From contig JAKZZE010000020.1 in NCBI GenBank assembly GCA_024220505.1, positions 744,001-808,000 of the forward strand: a stretch of DNA of 64,000 bases, given 5' to 3'. Numbering within the stretch: position 1 is the stretch's first letter; the number at the start of each line of letters is the position of its first letter. The position numbers and the translations under genes were made by a program. Source of the stretch: Rhizopus arrhizus. Taxonomy: Eukaryota > Mucoromycota > Mucoromycetes > Mucorales > Rhizopodaceae. Positions 10,805 to 19,712 of the stretch are shown piece after piece. Under the pieces are notes generated by a model, which was not told the origin of the DNA, made no database searches, and saw nothing but the letters and a program-made list of their open reading frames with translations.

Positions 10805-12034
10805 ATGGTTGATACATTTTCTTTACTCGGCTATCCTAGACACTTTGTATGTAGCGATAACGGCTCTGAATTCAAAAATGAAATTTTAGAGAATCTATTC
10901 AATGCAATGGGTATCGACAAAAGATATACCACTCCTTACCATCCCTCAGCAAATGGAGCTGCTGAACGTTATGTTCAATCTGCTAAAAAAATATTAGCAA
11001 ATTTCCTTGAAGGTGCCACTGAAGATTGGCATCATTACATTCCATCTGTACAGCTCATGATCAACAATAAGATCTCCACACGCTTGCAGACCACACCCTT
11101 TTCATTGATGTTTGCTCGCAACATAAATGACTTCATTGAATACAGGGATGATGCTGGTGAATTAAAAAAGAAGGAGTACATGCCGCACGATGAGTTGTTG
11201 AAAAGAATAGACTACATGTCGCAAGTGGTCTTCCCTGCTATACAGGATAGAACCGACCTTTACACCAAAAGACAAAAAGAAAAAGCTGACAGCAAAAATC
11301 GTCAGTCCACATTCCCGGAAGGAAGTTACGTAATGGTGCGTGACAGAGAGCAGTACAATAGTCTCTCCCCGGCTTACAAAGGTCCATATCGTGTTGTACG
11401 TCAAGTACAAGGTGGTGCTTATATACTTCGTGATGTTGACGAAACGCTCATGTCTCGAAATTATTCTCCAGAAGAATTAAAGATCATTTCACAGGATGAA
11501 GTCATTCCAAAAGATGAATTGTACGAAATGGAGGCAATCATCAATCATAGAGGCGAACCTGGAAACAGGGAATATCTCGTACGCTGGAAAAATTACAGCA
11601 AAGACGATGATAGCTGGTTAACTGCTGAAGCATTTACTGATCCCGAGTCCATTAACATTTATTGGCGCAAACTGGGTAAATCCATAAACCAAAAGGGTGA
11701 AGTAGTAAAAAAGAAAAATAATGAGGCTGAAAAGAATAAAAAGCAAAAATTGCCCTCAGACTACACCCCTAGTAAATTATTGACTACGACAAGCATGAAT
11801 GAACAGTCAAAGTCTGGAATCATGTCGCACAATAGACAATCTCACAATACAAAAGAAAAAAAGAAACGCCAATCCAAACGTAATGGCAACACTTTATCCA
11901 GATATCCCAAACGAAGACTACACCAAAATCAAGAAAGCTCTGATCGAAGAACAGATCATCATGAAGGCTTCGTAAAAAATACCGTGACTGCAAATAATAA
12001 TCTTAGGCACAGTAAGCGCATTAAGAGAAATTAG
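10805..12034 (+). CDS. GyC integrase C-terminal half with chromodomain (partial copy)
   Basis: 409 aa, nearly identical to the end of the 1843-aa GyC polyprotein; I saw one difference, ILANFLE against ILAKFLE. It keeps the second catalytic Asp (CSDNGSEF), the catalytic Glu (ERYVQSAK) and the chromodomain (EYLVRWKNYSKDDDSW) but lacks the zinc region and first Asp. It cannot act as an integrase alone. The frame is open from 10781, so the ATG at 10805 is an internal Met of the original protein. Confidence 0.85.
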   Translation: MVDTFSLLGYPRHFVCSDNGSEFKNEILENLFNAMGIDKRYTTPYHPSANGAAERYVQSAKKILANFLEGATEDWHHYIPSVQLMINNKISTRLQTTPFSLMFARNINDFIEYRDDAGELKKKEYMPHDELLKRIDYMSQVVFPAIQDRTDLYTKRQKEKADSKNRQSTFPEGSYVMVRDREQYNSLSPAYKGPYRVVRQVQGGAYILRDVDETLMSRNYSPEELKIISQDEVIPKDELYEMEAIINHRGEPGNREYLVRWKNYSKDDDSWLTAEAFTDPESINIYWRKLGKSINQKGEVVKKKNNEAEKNKKQKLPSDYTPSKLLTTTSMNEQSKSGIMSHNRQSHNTKEKKKRQSKRNGNTLSRYPKRRLHQNQESSDRRTDHHEGFVKNTVTANNNLRHSKRIKRN

Positions 12035-12110
12035 GTCACACAAAAATTTATAGCTGTTCAAACACTTCCCATTCAACTTCCAAACGTTGATACCAACTGG
12101 TAGGGGGTGA

Positions 12111-12320
12111 TGTCGTGTTTGGTCATTAATGATGTCTTTATTTATTATTTTATGATTGATCTCAGTCAAGCCTACGTCAGACTATATAATTAATAGTCAG
12201 ACAATATAATCCAGGGTTCATTCTAAATTATTAGTTCCTCTCCTTTTTCTTACTTAATAAATAGTAGTTGTTAGCTATTGACTTCTTACTGTTTTCATAT
12301 TATAAGTACCAAATATCTCA
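12111..12320 (+). repeat. LTR-C (3' LTR of the truncated GyC copy)
   Basis: 210 bp, TGTCGTGTTT...AATATCTCA, preceded by the purine tract GGTAGGGGGTGA. It matches both LTRs of the full GyC element. It is followed at once by DIRS-type RT coding sequence, so it interrupts that gene. Confidence 0.92.
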
Positions 12321-12321
12321 G

Positions 12322-13878
12322 ATGGAAACCATGAAAACAATCACCCAACTGCTCCAACCGGGCGATTATTTAACATCCATCGACTTAAAAGACGCTTTCC
12401 ACCACATTGCCATTCATCCTGCATCACGTCACCTACTGCGGTTCCAATGGCGCAATCAACTGTATCAGTACCGGGTGCTTCCATTTGGTCTCAGCCTCTC
12501 TCCTCTGGTGTTCACCAAGGTTCTCAAACCCGTTCTCAAGTGGGCCCGCCGCCAGGGGATCAGAATCTCAAGCTACTTGGACGACTTGTTGATAATGGGA
12601 AAGACTTACCAAGCAACCAAAATAGCAACACAGAAGGTATGTCAAAAAATGCAAGAGCTAGGCTGGCTCCTCAATTTGAAAAAGTCCTCTCTCATACCTT
12701 CTCAGCAGATATCTCACCTCGGCTTCATCATCGACACGTCCAAAATGATGATTTCCATTCCCGGGAAGAAGATTCGCAATCTCCGTCGCATGGCTTACTC
12801 CTTATTGAAACAGAAGACGACTTCATGGACGGCTCTGGCTCAATTTATTGGGACTGCTCTGGCGACGCAGTTGGGCAACCAACAGGCTCGGTTTCGGACA
12901 CGACACCTTCTTGCTCAACTAAATCAAACACGGTACCAACCGACTACTCCTCTACTACCGCTGATGCGACAAGAATTGACTTGGTGGATCAGTCAACTCA
13001 GCAAATGGAATGGTCAACATCTTCTGAATCAAATACCAACAATACAAATATTCACGGATGCATCCGACAACGGCTACGGGATTGTGTGGAACGACCAGCT
13101 TTATCAAGGCAAATGGACAGCCACAGAGCAATCATTTCACATCAACTACAAAGAGCTTTTAGCCGTTCAGAGAATATTTCATCACATTCAGGTGCCACCC
13201 AACAGTCACCTGCAGCTTTGTATGGACAATACGTCAGCTATCGCCTATGTCAGGAAGTTCGGAGGAACGAGATCACACAAACTGAACAGCCTCGCGATGA
13301 CCATTTGGAAACACTGTTTTCACAACTCCATACAGCTTTCCACTCTCTATGTACCTTCGAAAATGAACCCAGCCGATGCTCCTTCACGTGCGATGGATCA
13401 ACAAATCGAATGGACATTACCGAAACCAACGTTCCACTTTCTAAATCGCCTATGGGGACCCCACCACTTGGATCTATTTGCTTCACCACAGAACCATCAA
13501 CTTCCTCAGTTTGTGAGTTGGAACTATCACCCTCAAGCAGTGTGGACCAACGCCTTAAGTCGTCCTTGGAACACTATCCCGGGCCACCGTCTCTATCTGG
13601 CGCCACCTTGGAACCTGTTGATGATGACTTTACAACGCCTACAACAACAACCGGTGGCAGCGACATTGATCACCCCAAATTGGCCGACAGCCCCTTGGTT
13701 TCCTCTAGTTCAACAACTGACGCAGCAACCACCTCTCACTCTTCACCACCCAGTGGTTCCCAAAAGCGCAGACGACCAGCTTCTGAAGAAGGCACAGAAA
13801 TGGACTCTCCTGGCTTGGAACATCCAAGGAAACACCGCGTCGTCAACTCCTCCACCTCACTATCAAAAAATGCGGTAG
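12322..13878 (+). CDS. DIRS-like reverse transcriptase / RNase H (5'-truncated)
   Basis: The protein starts inside the RT fingers at METMKTI; in DIRS RTs this follows a conserved segment now lost to LTR-C. It shows TSIDLKDAFHHI, the catalytic SYLDDLL, LGFIIDTSKM, an RNase H beginning IFTDASDNGYG, and the DIRS-type C-terminal motif HHLDLFASPQNHQLPQF. The stop at 13876-13878 falls where the recombinase domain begins in another frame. The frame extends 54 bases upstream into the LTR, but those codons are not native. It is functionally incomplete because the N-terminus is missing. Confidence 0.88.
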   Translation: METMKTITQLLQPGDYLTSIDLKDAFHHIAIHPASRHLLRFQWRNQLYQYRVLPFGLSLSPLVFTKVLKPVLKWARRQGIRISSYLDDLLIMGKTYQATKIATQKVCQKMQELGWLLNLKKSSLIPSQQISHLGFIIDTSKMMISIPGKKIRNLRRMAYSLLKQKTTSWTALAQFIGTALATQLGNQQARFRTRHLLAQLNQTRYQPTTPLLPLMRQELTWWISQLSKWNGQHLLNQIPTIQIFTDASDNGYGIVWNDQLYQGKWTATEQSFHINYKELLAVQRIFHHIQVPPNSHLQLCMDNTSAIAYVRKFGGTRSHKLNSLAMTIWKHCFHNSIQLSTLYVPSKMNPADAPSRAMDQQIEWTLPKPTFHFLNRLWGPHHLDLFASPQNHQLPQFVSWNYHPQAVWTNALSRPWNTIPGHRLYLAPPWNLLMMTLQRLQQQPVAATLITPNWPTAPWFPLVQQLTQQPPLTLHHPVVPKSADDQLLKKAQKWTLLAWNIQGNTASSTPPPHYQKMR

Positions 13879-14834
13879 CCGTTATTTCCAACAAGACGTT
13901 TTCCGTTACTGCGAAACAATACGCTTACCGTCAACAAGCTTATCAACGTTGGTGCCAAACTCGCGATTGGGATCCCAGTGCACCTTCTGCTTACCAATTG
14001 GTCAACTACCTTGCCGACAACTATACTTTTCGTAAATGGAAGCGCTCTACGGTACAATCGTATGCAAACTCAATACTCTTATTGTTTCCGGCCTCAGAAC
14101 AAACTTCTATTCGCCAATCTACGGTTTATCAAGACTTTTTTCAAGGTCTCTGTCAATCTTCCATTCAGCCTAATAAGTCTTGGGAATATAATGTGCTGCC
14201 TATTACCGACTATCTTATCTCTCTTGGACCCAATTCGGCTCTCTCACCTGCGCTTTTGACTATGAAAACCGCTTGGCTCTTAGGGGTCGTGGGTTTTATG
14301 CGTCCATCTGATCTGGAACGAATTGATTTAGACAACACTTCAATTTTGTCGGGTAACATACTGTATCTCCGGGTTTTGGCTCCTAAAGAAAAGCGACGTG
14401 GCTCTCGCATTTCTAAAACTATTACTATACACCCTCATAGTAATTCTCTCTTGTGTCCAGTGGCTGCTTTTATGTGCTATCGTGAGCGCTTTGCTTCTAC
14501 AGCATGTATGGTCAGTCATCCGGTTTTTCCCAATATCAAGTTCAATGCTCTCTTTTGTTGTCTTAAGGATTCTAATGTGGCAATTGGTGCTGAACGTCTT
14601 TCCAAGCACATCAATTCTGTTATGCAATACGTTGGTCGACCTGCTGGAGCGCCTTTACCAAAGGCACGAGCACTGGGGGCTACACTTGCGGCTCAGGCGG
14701 GAGTCGCCGTTGATGATATCGTTGTCCATGGAAACTGGTCTAGCAAGGCTTTGTTTGAACACTTTTACCGGATCTCTGTTCTCACTAATTCAAATTTTAC
14801 TGTTACTACTCTGGATTCACAACAAAGATCCTGA
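12447..14834 (+). CDS. DIRS-like tyrosine recombinase, long frame overlapping RT/RNase H
   Basis: The frame is open for 795 codons. Up to about 13850 it is the Ser/Thr-rich alternative reading of the RT/RNase H gene; from about 13860 on it is a clear tyrosine recombinase. Visible motifs are KQYAYRQQAYQRWC (SAM-like DNA-binding part), GFMRPSDLERI (first catalytic Arg), KEKRRGSR, ARALGATLAAQAGV, VVHGNW and FEHFYR with the presumed nucleophilic Tyr. Such enzymes integrate a circular cDNA without target duplication. Overlap of RT and recombinase frames is known for DIRS-1, so the long frame may be real, but only the last third is recognisable. Confidence 0.8.
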   Translation: MAQSTVSVPGASIWSQPLSSGVHQGSQTRSQVGPPPGDQNLKLLGRLVDNGKDLPSNQNSNTEGMSKNARARLAPQFEKVLSHTFSADISPRLHHRHVQNDDFHSREEDSQSPSHGLLLIETEDDFMDGSGSIYWDCSGDAVGQPTGSVSDTTPSCSTKSNTVPTDYSSTTADATRIDLVDQSTQQMEWSTSSESNTNNTNIHGCIRQRLRDCVERPALSRQMDSHRAIISHQLQRAFSRSENISSHSGATQQSPAALYGQYVSYRLCQEVRRNEITQTEQPRDDHLETLFSQLHTAFHSLCTFENEPSRCSFTCDGSTNRMDITETNVPLSKSPMGTPPLGSICFTTEPSTSSVCELELSPSSSVDQRLKSSLEHYPGPPSLSGATLEPVDDDFTTPTTTTGGSDIDHPKLADSPLVSSSSTTDAATTSHSSPPSGSQKRRRPASEEGTEMDSPGLEHPRKHRVVNSSTSLSKNAVAVISNKTFSVTAKQYAYRQQAYQRWCQTRDWDPSAPSAYQLVNYLADNYTFRKWKRSTVQSYANSILLLFPASEQTSIRQSTVYQDFFQGLCQSSIQPNKSWEYNVLPITDYLISLGPNSALSPALLTMKTAWLLGVVGFMRPSDLERIDLDNTSILSGNILYLRVLAPKEKRRGSRISKTITIHPHSNSLLCPVAAFMCYRERFASTACMVSHPVFPNIKFNALFCCLKDSNVAIGAERLSKHINSVMQYVGRPAGAPLPKARALGATLAAQAGVAVDDIVVHGNWSSKALFEHFYRISVLTNSNFTVTTLDSQQRS

Positions 14835-14847
14835 GCTCGAAGTATAA

Positions 14848-15122
14848 TAGTACACTAAATACGAATTATATGAAGTATTGTACTTATTATACGAGAGCGA
14901 AAGGATCTTTGTTGTTCCCGCCCGCCTCTCCTCTTTTGTCCTTTGTTTTTTCTCTGTCTCATTCAAGAAGATGAAGTGCAAAAAAATTTTATTTTTCCAT
15001 TATTATATAGTCTACGTAGTACAATTTCGATAAATAAAGTATGAAAAGTTGATAACAACAAAGATCCTTTCGCTCTCGTATAATAAGTACAATACTTCAT
15101 ATAATTCGTATTTAGTGTACTA
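14848..15122. repeat. 69-bp inverted repeat pair at the 3' end of DIRS-like element 1
   Basis: 14848-14916 and 15054-15122 are reverse complements along their whole 69 bp by my reading, with a 137-bp spacer. The repeat contains AACAACAAAGATCC, and a shorter direct copy of that piece ends the recombinase gene (about 14818-14832). Inverted and split repeats next to the recombinase are the replication and recombination structures of DIRS-type elements. Confidence 0.88.
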
Positions 15123-15332
15123 ATATATAAAATAAAAAATAATTATACTTATACAATTATCAATAAAAGAAAATCGCAATTTCAGTAATAATAAAATAAA
15201 ATATATGTATATAATAAGGGAGGGAGGGAGGGACAGTCAGAGTCTCCTCCTACTCCCAATAATGTAAGTGAGTGTTTCATTTCACTCACACAAATAACTC
15301 ATTATTGGTCATGAGTCGGAGACTCTGACTGT
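15123..15332. repeat. AT-rich spacer and hairpin repeat at the end of DIRS-like element 2
   Basis: Positions 15123-15222 are AT-rich with no gene. A (GGGA)n run follows at 15218-15232. 15233-15247 (ACAGTCAGAGTCTCC) is the reverse complement of 15318-15332, and inner blocks (AATAATG/CATTATT, GTGAGTG/CACTCAC) also pair, giving a ~100-nt hairpin. It overlaps the last codons of the minus-strand recombinase, so it is the counterpart of the inverted repeat in element 1. Confidence 0.75.
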
Positions 15333-16187
15333 GTATCCAGAGTATTAAGACCAAGAGGATTACTTGAAAGAGCCATAGTCGTAAAGTTAGTTACCGTTTG
15401 ACGAGATAACCGGTAAAAGTTGTCAAACACGCAAGCAGAAGCCCAAGAACCATGTACCAAAATATCATCCAGGTTAGCACCATGCAGAACAGCATTGGAG
15501 GAACCAACAGCGCGAGCTCGAGGAGGAGGACGACGTTGACCAGAGTCATCATGTACCGTGATGCGATTGAGCAGGCTACGAACATGTCGGCTAATAGTTT
15601 GAACAGACACAGGAGAGTTAAAATCATTGAGACTTCGTACGAGAAAGCCAATTGTTCTAGAAGGTCTAGTAGGATGAGGGCCAAGACAAGGAGTAGTAGC
15701 TATGCGAGTAACATAGGCTTGATATACCGGAACAGGACATAGAAGAGGATCAGGATGTTGATTGACAAAGACAACACGTTCAATAGGAGAGCCTCCACGC
15801 TTTTCTTTCGGGCAGTCTATAACCAGTTTGAGTTGAGAAGTGGTTGCAAGTACAGAAGTTTTCAGCATATTGATACGGTGAAGATCAGCATGACGAAGAA
15901 AACCAGTGATAGCCAATAAGAAACACAGCTTCCTAGTAAGTCGTTCAGCAGTAAGAAGATCGTTCGGTCCCCAAGAGTGAAGTTTGTCAAGTACAGGAGT
16001 CAAATCATAGTTAGGCCTGTCAAAAGATCGTACAGTTAAAGCACGTAAGTTGGTAAAGAATCTGGTAAAGTTTGAATCATTTTGTATTTGTTGACGAGCA
16101 GGTTGATCATATAAAGCAAGCATTGCAGATTTATAGTTGAGACAGGTTGCTACTTGCCAGTGTAAAGTGAGATGACCGTAAGCAAGA
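15302..16187 (-). pseudogene. DIRS-like element 2 tyrosine recombinase, C-terminal part
   Basis: Catalytic part of a second tyrosine recombinase: ITGFLRHADLHRI with the first Arg, CPKEKRGGSPIER, RARAVGSSNAV, LVHGSWAS and FDNFYRLSR with the presumed Tyr nucleophile. The apparent start MHQFCPLLY is an artefact, because those codons belong to the terminal repeat of the inserted Tc-N element. Removing Tc-N with one TA joins ...QIINY to LAYGHLTLHW in frame, matching QLVNYLADNYTFRKW of element 1. The stop lies in the hairpin at 15302. The sequence is intact apart from the insertion. Confidence 0.87.
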
Positions 16188-16189
16188 TA

Positions 16190-17819
16190 CAGTAGCGGAC
16201 AAAACTGGTGCACAAAACTTTTTTTTAGCTTTTAACTACCATTACCTGCTCATGGTAATTGCAATAGTCATGAAACTGTACTAGAAGGAGGATATACTAG
16301 TCATTGTAATCTATGTATGTTCTAAGCATGACATTGTTAAAACTGAGCGATAAGCGTGCTTTAAATTTATAAAATTTTATATTTTCTAAAAACCGCAAAA
16401 GTGGCTAAAATCTTAGACTTTATATAATCATCTCATCTCTTGATATTATCGGATATTCTTCTTTGCATATGCTAATAATATGCGTGTATATCATTTTCAG
16501 TAAAAGAACCCGGCTCTTTAACTATTCTTTTCCAAAGATCATCGACCCTTTTTGATCTAGTGTCGTATCATCATACCTTTGCCATCAATTGCCACCTGGC
16601 ATGCTTAAGCGGACTTAGGCCGGGATTAGTGGCGGCTAAACTTGTAGCACAGAAGCGCTGTTATCAAATATTGAGTTTATGACATGCGTTGACTTGTGCC
16701 TTGTGTCATTGTCATACTGAAACGAGAGATTACGACGTTTTAGACTACTATACGCTAGGCTTTTGTGGTATGAAGTAAGCGAAATATATGTGTATATTTA
16801 TGAGTTCATTATACCATCGTATACCTGACACACATATTCTGGTCCTCAATATCTAATACAGCCTTAAAACATAACAGAGCAGCCAGCATGCTTCATTGTT
16901 TGATCACCGTGAAAAAATCGCTCAGGTTGCTCGACTTGCTTTCAATATTAGTGTATACTGTCTGCATCCATAATGTTCATATTTGTTTCATTGCTAAAGA
17001 TAGCAGACTTCCAGCCCTCTATAGTATACAATGGCTTGTTGTGATACCACATTCATCGCTTTTTCCGACTTATACAGCTGATGAAATTCTTCGATTCCTT
17101 ACTTCCGGACTCAAAATCTAGCTTCCTACTGTGCCTTTAGACTGACAGTCTGCTAACACTGTATCTTAAGGTCCTCAAAATGTGCTGAGCATCAGGAACT
17201 GTGTGTAGCGGACCTTGTCCAAGCTCTAGGTTGATGACTGAACTAATAACTTTTCAGGCTAATAGCGGAATACCTTCATGATCACAAGACATTAAGTTTC
17301 TTTCTTCCCTCTTTCTCCTGTTGATTGTCCATTTAGAGATCCTTGTTACTCTAGAAATATCTGCTGTCGTACGAACTAGGCGTGTTCGAGATCTCAGAGT
17401 TTCGTTTTTACAGTTGCTTATTTTCTTAAACATATAAGGCTAGTACTTTGTTATAGTGAATAGGGTAAAAACAAAAGGGGGGACTCAATGGGAAATACAA
17501 AATAAGTACAGTTTTATATATTTTTTAAGAGCTACTAAAATTTACTAATATGCGGTGAAATCTGAAAGCAAACGGGAGAGATATGGGGAAAATTGAAAGA
17601 AGGCTAGACAAGCACTACATTTTTGGCGAAAATTGAAATATGCAAAAAATCACTAAAAATGACCTTATGCCTGGGGGATGTCCGGCACAGTTCCGGTTTA
17701 CATAACGTAATGTATATTTTAGACTGTCTTTCAGATGGTATATGCCACAAAAGTCGCAGACATATGGCGGAGATACAATGTTGATTTTAATTTTTGTGCA
17801 CCAGTTTTGTCCGCTACTG
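16190..17819 (-). mobile_element. Tc-N copy 1: 1630-bp decayed Tc1 element in the DIRS 2 recombinase
   Basis: Ends CAGTAGCGGACAAAACTGG and its inverted match, flanked by TA (16188-16189 and 17820-17821). The minus strand reads as a Tc1 transposase broken by stops: KHAGCSVMF-stop-GCIRY-stop-GPEY, an MTMTQGTS segment where an intact gene would have a DNDP-type motif, and a TENDIHAYY-like tail. The same length and the same defects occur in two other copies (27740 and 48284), so the family spread after losing its transposase and needs help in trans. The 77-aa ORF at 16888-17121 is on the opposite strand and is not considered real. Confidence 0.85.
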
Positions 17820-17821
17820 TA

Positions 17822-18396
17822 GTTGATAATTTGAGCAGGATCAGGGTTGTAAGCATTAAAACGATGTAACTCACACCATCGTATAAACTGTTGTTGAATA
17901 GGATTATATCTTTGAATTGAAGGTTGTGCTTTAGGATTGAGAAAGATAGCAAGAGCATTGTCGTCGTATCCATTTAATTCAAGTCTTTGCCGTTTATATT
18001 CCATGCTAGAAGTTCCCATCGTTGATTCTTCATGAATAGATCGTCTCCGCGAAGGTTGGGGTGAATCATGGTGGATGGCACCAGCAGAGGTGGTTCCTTG
18101 GTCATTGATAAAAGGAGAGGGTACCAGATTGCACTCGGCCAATTCGGCGTGATTATCGTTGCTTTGGTTGGGTGTTGATTCAGATGTTGGAGGCATCGTG
18201 GAAGAAGATTCCAAGGTGGACATAGAAAAACTCTCTTCCATCGATTCCATGGGGTCAGGAATGCATTTGTTGACAGCGCTTGGGGGTCCCATTTCCAGCT
18301 GAAGTATTAGTCGGTTTGATGATTCTCCTGACTCACAAAGCAGTCGACGTTGTGGGTCCCCCACAGTTGTTCTAATTGTTGGTAATATTGTTGATC
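17822..18396 (-). pseudogene. DIRS-like element 2: recombinase N-terminal part overlapping end of RT/RNase H
   Basis: The recombinase frame carries a Ser/Pro-rich N-terminal region, then QPSIQRYNPIQQQFIRWC, the counterpart of KQYAYRQQAYQRWC in element 1, and breaks at Tc-N. In another frame the same DNA encodes the end of an RT/RNase H (LWGTHNVDCFVSQENHQ, then WKWDPQALSTNAFLTPWN) with one in-frame TAA between the two pieces. The overlap arrangement equals that of element 1. The upstream part is cut off by the terminal repeat of Tc-P at 18399. Confidence 0.8.
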
Positions 18397-18649
18397 TACA
18401 GTGGCTCACAAAATTGTACAAGTGTTTTGCATTTTTTGCTTCAGTAGGATTTATCGACACTAAAACGATAAATAAGCTACAGCATGTTATACATCATTCG
18501 AAAGTATAGCTTCTTGGCGTTTTGATAATATTATTTAGTCGGCGATAAAATCAGTTTTGATGGAGTTATGACCGTTTACAAATGCCGACTACACTTGTAC
18601 AATTTTGGGACCGATGTTTTACAATAAGGTTTTTATTTAAAAGTGTGCG

Positions 18650-19534
18650 CTAATAGTTGATCCAAAGACCCTTATTTTCTATAATGTCAATACATCGTTG
18701 AGGCATAGTTTCAATATAAATTTGACATTCTTTTTCGGTAATTTCGTACCAAGTCTCGAACGTACGAGTCCATAATTCATCCATAGAGATAGGAGGAAAA
18801 TCGTACTGCTTAAACAAGCGTTTTTTTAAGGTATTCCACATATTTTCAATTGGATTTAAGTCTGGAGACTGTGGAGGCCACTCCATTGTTGTAAAATCCT
18901 GTTTAGACAGCCATTCAGATACGATTTTGGACTTATGCTTCGGATCGTTATCTTGCATAAATTCAAAATCAGTCATTCTCAGGCCATTTTCTTTACAATA
19001 GTCGGTCATAGACTTCACCAAATCATCTTGCAATACAGATAAATAGACACTCTTGTCCATATTCTTGCCTACGTCGACAATATACCCAACCCCGTACCAG
19101 CTAATACAGCTCCAAACCATAAGTGAGCCTCCACCATGTTTTACGGTTTGCTTTACATGCCTTCTTTTAAGCTTCTCATTTGGTTGTTTCCAAGCATAAA
19201 GCTTACCATCCGATCCAAAACGATTAACTTTAGTCTCATCAGACCAAATCACGCGTTTCCAGTCTTCTATGGTCCAGTCAACGTGATTAAGAGCCCAGTC
19301 CAATCGCTTTCGTCTGTTTACTTCACTGAGCAATGGTTTTTGAGGCTTCACAAAAGAGGTTAAACCAGACCTACGCAACGATCTTCGAACTGTTTCAGCT
19401 GATACAATCTTTTGCAAGTTATTCTCAAGTGTGTTTCTGGCTTCTACTGCATTCTCTTGACCTTTAACAGTTACTAATCGGACTAAATACTGATCATCCC
19501 TGCTGCTGAGTAACTTGGTGTCGTGTTTGGTCAT
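18650..19534 (-). CDS. Tc1 transposase lacking its N-terminus (left arm of Tc-P)
   Basis: 294 aa, identical to the product of 21634-22518. The ATG and first codons (MTKHD) come from the LTR-C piece. Native sequence starts at the second helix-turn-helix (KIVSAETVRRSLRRSG) and runs through the DD34E catalytic core: VIWSDETKVNRFG, QDNDPKHKS and SPDLNPIENMW, all three acidic residues present. Compared with the full-length Tc-W protein (382 aa), the first DNA-binding domain (about 85 residues) is missing. The catalytic core could fold, but binding to its own ends is doubtful. A truncated transposase could also act as an inhibitor. Confidence 0.88.
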   Translation of the reverse strand: MTKHDTKLLSSRDDQYLVRLVTVKGQENAVEARNTLENNLQKIVSAETVRRSLRRSGLTSFVKPQKPLLSEVNRRKRLDWALNHVDWTIEDWKRVIWSDETKVNRFGSDGKLYAWKQPNEKLKRRHVKQTVKHGGGSLMVWSCISWYGVGYIVDVGKNMDKSVYLSVLQDDLVKSMTDYCKENGLRMTDFEFMQDNDPKHKSKIVSEWLSKQDFTTMEWPPQSPDLNPIENMWNTLKKRLFKQYDFPPISMDELWTRTFETWYEITEKECQIYIETMPQRCIDIIENKGLWINY

Positions 19535-19712
19535 TAATGATGTCTTTATTTATTATTTTATGATTGATCTCAGTCCAGCCTACGTCAGACTATATAATTA
19601 ATAGTCAGACAATATAATCCAGGGTTCATTCTAAATTATTAGTTCCTCTCCTTTTTCTTACTTAATAAATAGTAGTTGTTAGCTATTGACTTCTTACTGT
19701 TTTCATATTGTA
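19519..19712 (+). repeat. LTR-C fragment, left arm of Tc-P
   Basis: Begins TGTCGTGTTTGG like the complete LTR-C copies but stops after ...TTTTCATATTGTA, where the inner transposon begins at a TA. The last ~16 bp of the LTR are absent. It interrupts the Tc1 transposase gene and supplies its new start codon on the opposite strand. Confidence 0.88.

Larger units (their letters stand above)
10781..12320 (+). mobile_element. 5'-truncated GyC copy (integrase end plus 3' LTR)
   Basis: Positions 10781-12320 match the 3' end of the full GyC element (about 39131-40672) almost base for base; only a few substitutions are visible. The 5' break falls inside the integrase gene, where LTR-A ends ...CACA and GyC reads ...GACAAAAAGGC. 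The two share a few bases, which suggests an end-joining junction. The 3' LTR (12111-12320) ends at the start of DIRS RT sequence. Confidence 0.88.
12321..15122 (+). mobile_element. DIRS-like retroelement 1, 5'-truncated
   Basis: Holds an RT/RNase H frame, a tyrosine recombinase frame in another phase, and a 69-bp inverted repeat pair (14848-14916 and 15054-15122). This set is characteristic of DIRS/PAT-like elements, which integrate through a tyrosine recombinase and lack LTRs and a DDE integrase. The 5' part, including gag and the RT N-terminus, is missing where LTR-C begins. Confidence 0.85.

Noticed and set aside
14398..14847. 149-aa ORF in the third plus frame of the DIRS recombinase
   Set aside because: Hydrophobic shadow of the recombinase gene; no family features.
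15391..15684. Minus-strand 97-aa ORF rich in Leu
   Set aside because: Overlaps the recombinase of DIRS-like element 2 in another frame.
16888..17121. 77-aa ORF, repeated at 28438 and in reverse at 48982
   Set aside because: It lies opposite to the decayed Tc-N transposase and recurs only because the whole element is repeated.
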